64,000 nt of DNA from Bifidobacterium asteroides. Lineage in GTDB: Bacteria > Actinomycetota > Actinomycetes > Actinomycetales > Bifidobacteriaceae. The stretch is taken from assembly GCF_003202695.1 (NCBI RefSeq), contig NZ_QGLL01000009.1, forward strand, positions 277,991-341,990. The letters run 5' to 3'. The notes under the pieces were generated by a model. It did not search any database, was not told where the DNA came from, and worked only from the letters and a program-made list of their open reading frames with translations. Of the stretch, positions 60,130-64,000 are shown in pieces; the stretch's first letter is position 1, and every line of letters begins with the position of its first letter. Made by a program: the position numbers and the translations under genes.

Positions 60130-60926
60130 CAGCGTTCAGACCTTTGGGTACGTTCACGGTCCGAGTCCGCTGGATCGCCTGTCGATGAGCCACAATCAGA
60201 TTCTGCCGCACCGTCGACCTTCCTCGGCCGGGCTGGACGCTCCTGACTGGACGCTCCAGCCGCTTCGCGCTCGTTGTCGTCTTCGTCCTCATCCAGGTCA
60301 TCCAAATCGTCCAGATCCGCCTGGTCATCGCTGCCATCCAGGGCGTACTGGCTCAGGAAGCGCTTGGGGATTCGACGCACGATCACATAAGCGATCAGAA
60401 CGGTAATGCCCTTGTCGATCAAATTCTCCAGCATGGAGGAGGAGAGCACCGAGATGACGATGTTCTTCACCGCCACCACCAGTGCAGCTGTGAGAACCGA
60501 AGTGCCGTTGACTCCAGTGGCGCCCCCGTAGACGAGCACGGTGATCAGGGAGGCGGTGACCGTGTTGACCAGTGCGCAGGCCAGCCAGACCAGGACGACT
60601 CCCCATATCCGTTTGAACAGCCCCGCCTTGACCATGTATCCGATGACCAGGCCGCACAAAACGCTGGAGAGCGCATAGGGCAGATAGACCGGATTGGCCA
60701 CCAAAGCGAGGAAGATATTGGTCAGCAGCCCGCACAGGGCAGCCACCCAAGGGCCGGACAGACAGGCGATGACCGTGGTGCCAATCATATCCAGGAAGAG
60801 CGGCAGTTTGAGGGTGGAGCTCAGGGTTCCGCCGATGAGGTTGATGCCCACCGCGATGGGTATCAGCACCAAGGATTTTGTCGAGAACTGAGCTGTGATT
60901 CCTCTCCACAACGATCGCGCGCTCAT
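60129..60926 (-). CDS. ecfS: ECF substrate-binding (S) component, nucleoside/base type
   Basis: 265 residues, N-terminal six-helix S-component (LVLIPIAVGINLIGGTLSSTLKLPLFLDMIGTTVIACLSGPWVAALCGL-type start to ~190). The remaining ~70 residues form a highly charged tail, with a run of Asp-Leu-Asp/Glu, then Arg/Ser/Pro-rich, not part of the usual S domain. Substrate is inferred as nucleosides from the hydrolase in the operon, not from the sequence. First gene of the operon. Confidence 0.85.
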   Translation of the reverse strand: MSARSLWRGITAQFSTKSLVLIPIAVGINLIGGTLSSTLKLPLFLDMIGTTVIACLSGPWVAALCGLLTNIFLALVANPVYLPYALSSVLCGLVIGYMVKAGLFKRIWGVVLVWLACALVNTVTASLITVLVYGGATGVNGTSVLTAALVVAVKNIVISVLSSSMLENLIDKGITVLIAYVIVRRIPKRFLSQYALDGSDDQADLDDLDDLDEDEDDNEREAAGASSQERPARPRKVDGAAESDCGSSTGDPADSDRERTQRSER

Positions 60927-61176
60927 AATCCGTACCGCCTTTGGTCCTTGAATGTCGATTTCTGCAGATGGCCGTCGCTCACAGCCAGATCCGCATCACC
61001 GCTTTGAGAAACCACTTTCGTAAACAACTTTCATTGACAGAGACTATCAACAGCTGTCTGGGGTGTCAAATGCGAAACCTCTGACGACGATCTCTCAGGT
61101 AAGCTTGATTCGCCAGATCCAACAGGCCAACGAAGCCATTCGCCGGAGCGTCAGAGATGAGGAGGACAGGAACCCT
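60927..61176. promoter_or_regulatory. Divergent promoter region of ecfS and LacI-ribokinase genes
   Basis: 250 bases between divergent starts. CTTTCGTAAAC (61015-61025), a near-palindrome around a central CG, and GAAA-CCAC-TTTC (61009-61019) beside it are the best candidates for a LacI-family operator. The gene at 61177 probably represses both directions when substrate is absent. Confidence 0.4.
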
Positions 61177-63048
61177 ATGAACATCAAGGACATTGCCCAG
61201 CTTGCCGGCGTATCCACCTCGACGGTCTCCAAGATCGTGAATCACAGGGACGCAGGCATCACAGCCGCCACGCGCGACCGGGTCCTTGAATTGGTCAGGA
61301 AGTACCACTACACGCCTTACGGATCCTCCAAGCCCAACACCACCACCTGGAGAATCGGGGTCCTGCTGAGCTCATCCATCTCCATGGACTCCACCTTGGA
61401 CGGAATCATCCAGCAGGCACAGAAATCCGGTTACGGGACCCTGGTCTTCAACAGCTACGGCGATCACGACCAGGAGGAGCGCAACATTCTTGCCGCCCTG
61501 GAGCATAGGGTGGATGGCTTGGTCTGGGAGCCGATCGACCGCGCAAGCCTGTCCTTGAAAAGCCGGATCGAGGCAGGAGGGATTCCCGAGCTCACCATTG
61601 GCCCCCTAGGAGACGACAAGACCGCGCTCATGCCCTACGAAGAGGCTGCATACAGTCTTACGGAAGAGCTGATCAAGCGCCGCCACACCAGCATCGCTTG
61701 CCTGCTCTCGCCGGGCAGACGGACCCAGAGCTTCCTGCACGGCTATCGACGCTGCTTGTTCGACCACAACCTCCAACACCACGCTGACATGGTCCTGGGA
61801 ACCATCGACGAGGATCTGACCCGGGTATTGGAGAACCGGCATGTCACCGGAGTCGTGGCATCCCACTACCACCACGCCCTGGAATTCCTCCAGTTTGCCG
61901 AATCCATGCACTACCGCCTCCCCCAGGATCTCTCCCTGGTCTCGCTGATGAACGACACCAACGTGCACCTGCGCTACCCGGGCAGTCCGGAGATATCGTC
62001 CTACATCATGCGCAACGCCGACTTCGGCGCCTACCTGTGCCGACGGATCATCCACGCCATCGAACATGACTCCCATCAAAGCGAGGCATTCGACCATGTC
62101 TTCGCGCTGGAAGGCGAGCAGACCGTCGGCCGGCCCCCGGACCAGCAATGCAAGAAGATCGTAGTGGTCGGCAGCATCAACGTAGACACCTACCTGACCG
62201 CCTCCAGCCTGCCCAAGGCGGGCATGACCACCACGACCAGAAACTTCGCCTCCACGCCGGGGGGCAAGGCCACCAACCAGGCGGTGGGCGTGGCCAGGCT
62301 GCAGCATCAGGTCTCCCTGATCGGCAATGTCGGCAGCGATCCGGCTGCGGACTACATATACAAAACCATGAGGCAGGCCCGTGTGGATGCCACCGGCGTG
62401 CGCAGAGTCACCGGGGCGGACACCGGCAAAGCCTACATTTTCGTCGACAGCAAGGGCGAGTCGATGATCTCCCTGGTCGCCGGCGCCAACGAATCCCTGA
62501 CGCCGGACGACATCACCGCGCGCGATCAGATTTTCCGAAACACCGGCTACTGCCTGATCCAGACGGAGATTCCCATGGACACTGTCGCCGAAGCCTGCCG
62601 GACAGCCAAACGTCACCATGCCGCCACTATCCTCAAGCCGTCATCCTGCAACCATCTGCCTGAGGACCTTCTGAATTCGATCGACATTCTGATTCCAAAT
62701 TTCAACGAGCTGAACACTCTGATACCCGGACCGGAATCGGTAGTGGATAAGGCACAACGGTTCATTGACGGCGGGGTCGGCAAGGTCATCATCACCCTGG
62801 GAGAGCGCGGCTGCACCCTGGTCACTGCCAGCGGGCACAAGGACTTCCCCGCCCATGAGGCACGAGCGGTCGACGACACCGGCGCCAGCGATGCCTTCAT
62901 CAGCGCTCTGGCTTCCTATCTGTGCAACGGATGCTCCCTGGACAAAGCCGCTCGGATCGCCAATCTGGCCGCCGGTTTCAGCGTCGCCCATGAAGGCGTC
63001 ATCCCCTCCCTGATCAGCCGTCGCCAACTGGAGGGCCTGATCGACTGA
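61177..63048 (+). CDS. LacI-family regulator fused to ribokinase-like domain
   Basis: 623 residues from the ATG at 61177 with AGGAGG 11 bases upstream; a GTG at 61063 is possible but weak. Residues 1-~55 are the LacI helix-turn-helix (MNIKDIAQLAGVSTSTVSKI), ~60-325 the periplasmic-binding-like effector domain, ~328-623 a PfkB/ribokinase fold starting VVVGSINVDTYL. Kinase motifs deviate: PGGKATNQA where PGGKGANQA is usual, and DDTGASDAF where D-T-T-G-A-G-D is usual; the catalytic Asp remains. Divergent from the nucleoside operon, so it likely senses a nucleoside or ribose and may phosphorylate or merely bind ribose. A natural fusion, not a frameshift artefact: one open frame throughout. Confidence 0.9.
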   Translation: MNIKDIAQLAGVSTSTVSKIVNHRDAGITAATRDRVLELVRKYHYTPYGSSKPNTTTWRIGVLLSSSISMDSTLDGIIQQAQKSGYGTLVFNSYGDHDQEERNILAALEHRVDGLVWEPIDRASLSLKSRIEAGGIPELTIGPLGDDKTALMPYEEAAYSLTEELIKRRHTSIACLLSPGRRTQSFLHGYRRCLFDHNLQHHADMVLGTIDEDLTRVLENRHVTGVVASHYHHALEFLQFAESMHYRLPQDLSLVSLMNDTNVHLRYPGSPEISSYIMRNADFGAYLCRRIIHAIEHDSHQSEAFDHVFALEGEQTVGRPPDQQCKKIVVVGSINVDTYLTASSLPKAGMTTTTRNFASTPGGKATNQAVGVARLQHQVSLIGNVGSDPAADYIYKTMRQARVDATGVRRVTGADTGKAYIFVDSKGESMISLVAGANESLTPDDITARDQIFRNTGYCLIQTEIPMDTVAEACRTAKRHHAATILKPSSCNHLPEDLLNSIDILIPNFNELNTLIPGPESVVDKAQRFIDGGVGKVIITLGERGCTLVTASGHKDFPAHEARAVDDTGASDAFISALASYLCNGCSLDKAARIANLAAGFSVAHEGVIPSLISRRQLEGLID

Positions 63049-63100
63049 GCACTCCGGGTGCGAGCAGGGTCATGTCTATCCGTCCTAATGGGCTTCGCTC

Positions 63101-63751
63101 TTCAACATAAAGCACATGTGCGCGTCAAGAGGGTACGGTCTGGTCGTAAGTGTATGCGGCGACGACTTTGAAGAAACCATCGCAGAAACATATCAGCTCA
63201 ATGCTGATGGCTGGATTTTCTTCGCTGACGCCATTACCTTGCGATGTGTCTGCCACCTTAAACAGGATTACCCCGTCATATTGGCAGGTGACTATTTGGG
63301 CGATGGCGAATTGGACGCGGTCATGATGCCCAATGTTGATGCATCGTGTTACGCCGCGAATTGGCTTATCGAGCATTCCGATGGTCGCATAGGAATGACC
63401 GGCGCTTCTTTCGAAATCTACGAGAAGGATGCCATAGATCTTGATCCGACACCCCAGTGGCTTCGTCATATACAGGACAGAGACACAGACATGAGACTGC
63501 ATGGGTATCCATTAGCCCTACAAGATCACGCCTTACAGCCTGATCGATTATTCGTCCCGTTCGTGAACTGATTGAAATAGAAGGCGAAAAAGCCGCAGAG
63601 ATGCCGCTGCAAACAGTAAATATGCCTCAAGCATCATATGCGCCAACGATGCACTGGCTCTGGGCGCCTTGTCTACCTTGTCCAAGCATCACATTTCCGT
63701 ACCGGAACAAATGCAAGCAATCGGCTTTGAGCGTCACACCACTATCCGATA
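63101..63751 (+). pseudogene. Degraded LacI-family regulator
   Basis: A frame to 63571 reads ASRGYGLVVSVCGDD, NADGWIFFADAI and a Val-Met-Met-Pro-Asn segment typical of the LacI effector domain. A frameshift near 63570 is followed by ICANDALALGALSTLSKHHISVPEQMQAIGFE in another frame to 63751. The DNA-binding domain is absent altogether: no helix-turn-helix precedes position 63101. It was probably the regulator of the sugar ABC transporter beginning just right. Confidence 0.75.
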
Positions 63752-63884
63752 ACGGATAGACGAGCATTTCAACTCCTCCCATTGTCTCAGAGTCACACCC
63801 ATCAGAGCTCTAGACAACACAAATAACCTAAATGCCTCATGCCCGAAGAGACGCCGTCATAAGGATATTCCAAGGTTTGTTTGG

Positions 63885-64000
63885 CTATTCTTTGACGGCT
63901 CCTGCGGCGAGGCCGGACTGCCAGTATTTCTGCAGGAGGAGGAAGGCGATGACCAGGGGGATGATGGTGATCAGGCTTCCGGTGATGACCAGGTTCTGGA
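63885..64000 (-). CDS. Sugar ABC transporter permease, C-terminal end (MalG-type)
   Basis: 38 residues, 5' end beyond the window. The end reads FQNLVITGSLITIIPLVIAF then LLQKYWQSGLAAGAVKE, the typical final helix and tail of MalG-type carbohydrate ABC permeases, which finish with GLxAGAVKG. Confidence 0.85.
   Translation of the reverse strand, partial: QNLVITGSLITIIPLVIAFLLLQKYWQSGLAAGAVKE

Overview
The window reads as chromosomal DNA of a Gram-positive actinobacterium, most probably a Bifidobacterium or close relative. This is inferred from the overall moderate-to-high GC of the core genes, LPxTG pili assembled by a class C sortase, an ECF transporter with group I ATPases, LacI-type control of sugar genes, and several hypothetical families typical of Actinobacteria. 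No species can be named from the sequence alone.

Layout. 1-9011 (minus strand) is a cell-surface and pilus locus: a class C sortase, a large FG-GAP/DUF11 adhesin with an LPFTG anchor, a SpaA-type backbone pilin with an LPLTG anchor, a secreted protein of unknown type, and an RCC1-repeat secreted protein that runs off the left edge. 9559-10504 is a dead AraC regulator. 10582-12460 is an ABC-2 exporter with a small coupled third gene. 13441-18430 holds a GNAT acetyltransferase and a four-gene unit of MacB/FtsX-type ABC exporter plus DesK/NarL-type two-component system. A tRNA-Lys gene (18928-19000) marks the left edge of a low-GC accessory island. The island contains wreckage of a MobF/TraI relaxase-helicase, an intact SIR2-HerA two-gene defence system, a second possible relaxase remnant, and an actinobacterial set of unknown function (winged-helix/coiled-coil protein, 287-aa protein, 1278-aa UPF1-like helicase).

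31375-34503 is a P2-type cation ATPase with a striking double palindrome upstream. 35078-39791 is a lantibiotic-immunity type module (LanFEG exporter plus LanRK two-component system) with no precursor or synthetase genes nearby. 40056-46686 is a complete type I restriction-modification system (hsdM, a zinc-ribbon/DUF4145-like gene, hsdS, hsdR), visibly more AT-rich than its neighbours. 47054-52334 is a ferric-siderophore uptake operon: lipoprotein, two FecCD permeases, ATPase and siderophore-interacting reductase. 52544-54752 is a trpE-trpG pair preceded by a tryptophan-rich leader with three tandem Trp codons and a terminator-like hairpin, a probable attenuator. 55203-60926 is a translationally coupled nucleoside-salvage operon (EcfS, EcfT, EcfA, EcfA, nucleoside hydrolase, MFS transporter). 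It is divergent from a LacI-ribokinase fusion (61177-63048) whose kinase motifs deviate from consensus. The window ends with a degraded LacI regulator and the C-terminal end of a sugar ABC permease.

How the parts work together. Surface pili mediate attachment. The two-component/ABC units look like antimicrobial-peptide sensing and export. SIR2-HerA and type I RM protect against phage and foreign DNA, and the helicase set may do so. The right third is nutritional: iron, tryptophan and nucleosides. The least explained parts are the helicase gene set, the double palindrome before the ATPase gene, the LacI-ribokinase fusion and the RCC1/FG-GAP surface proteins.
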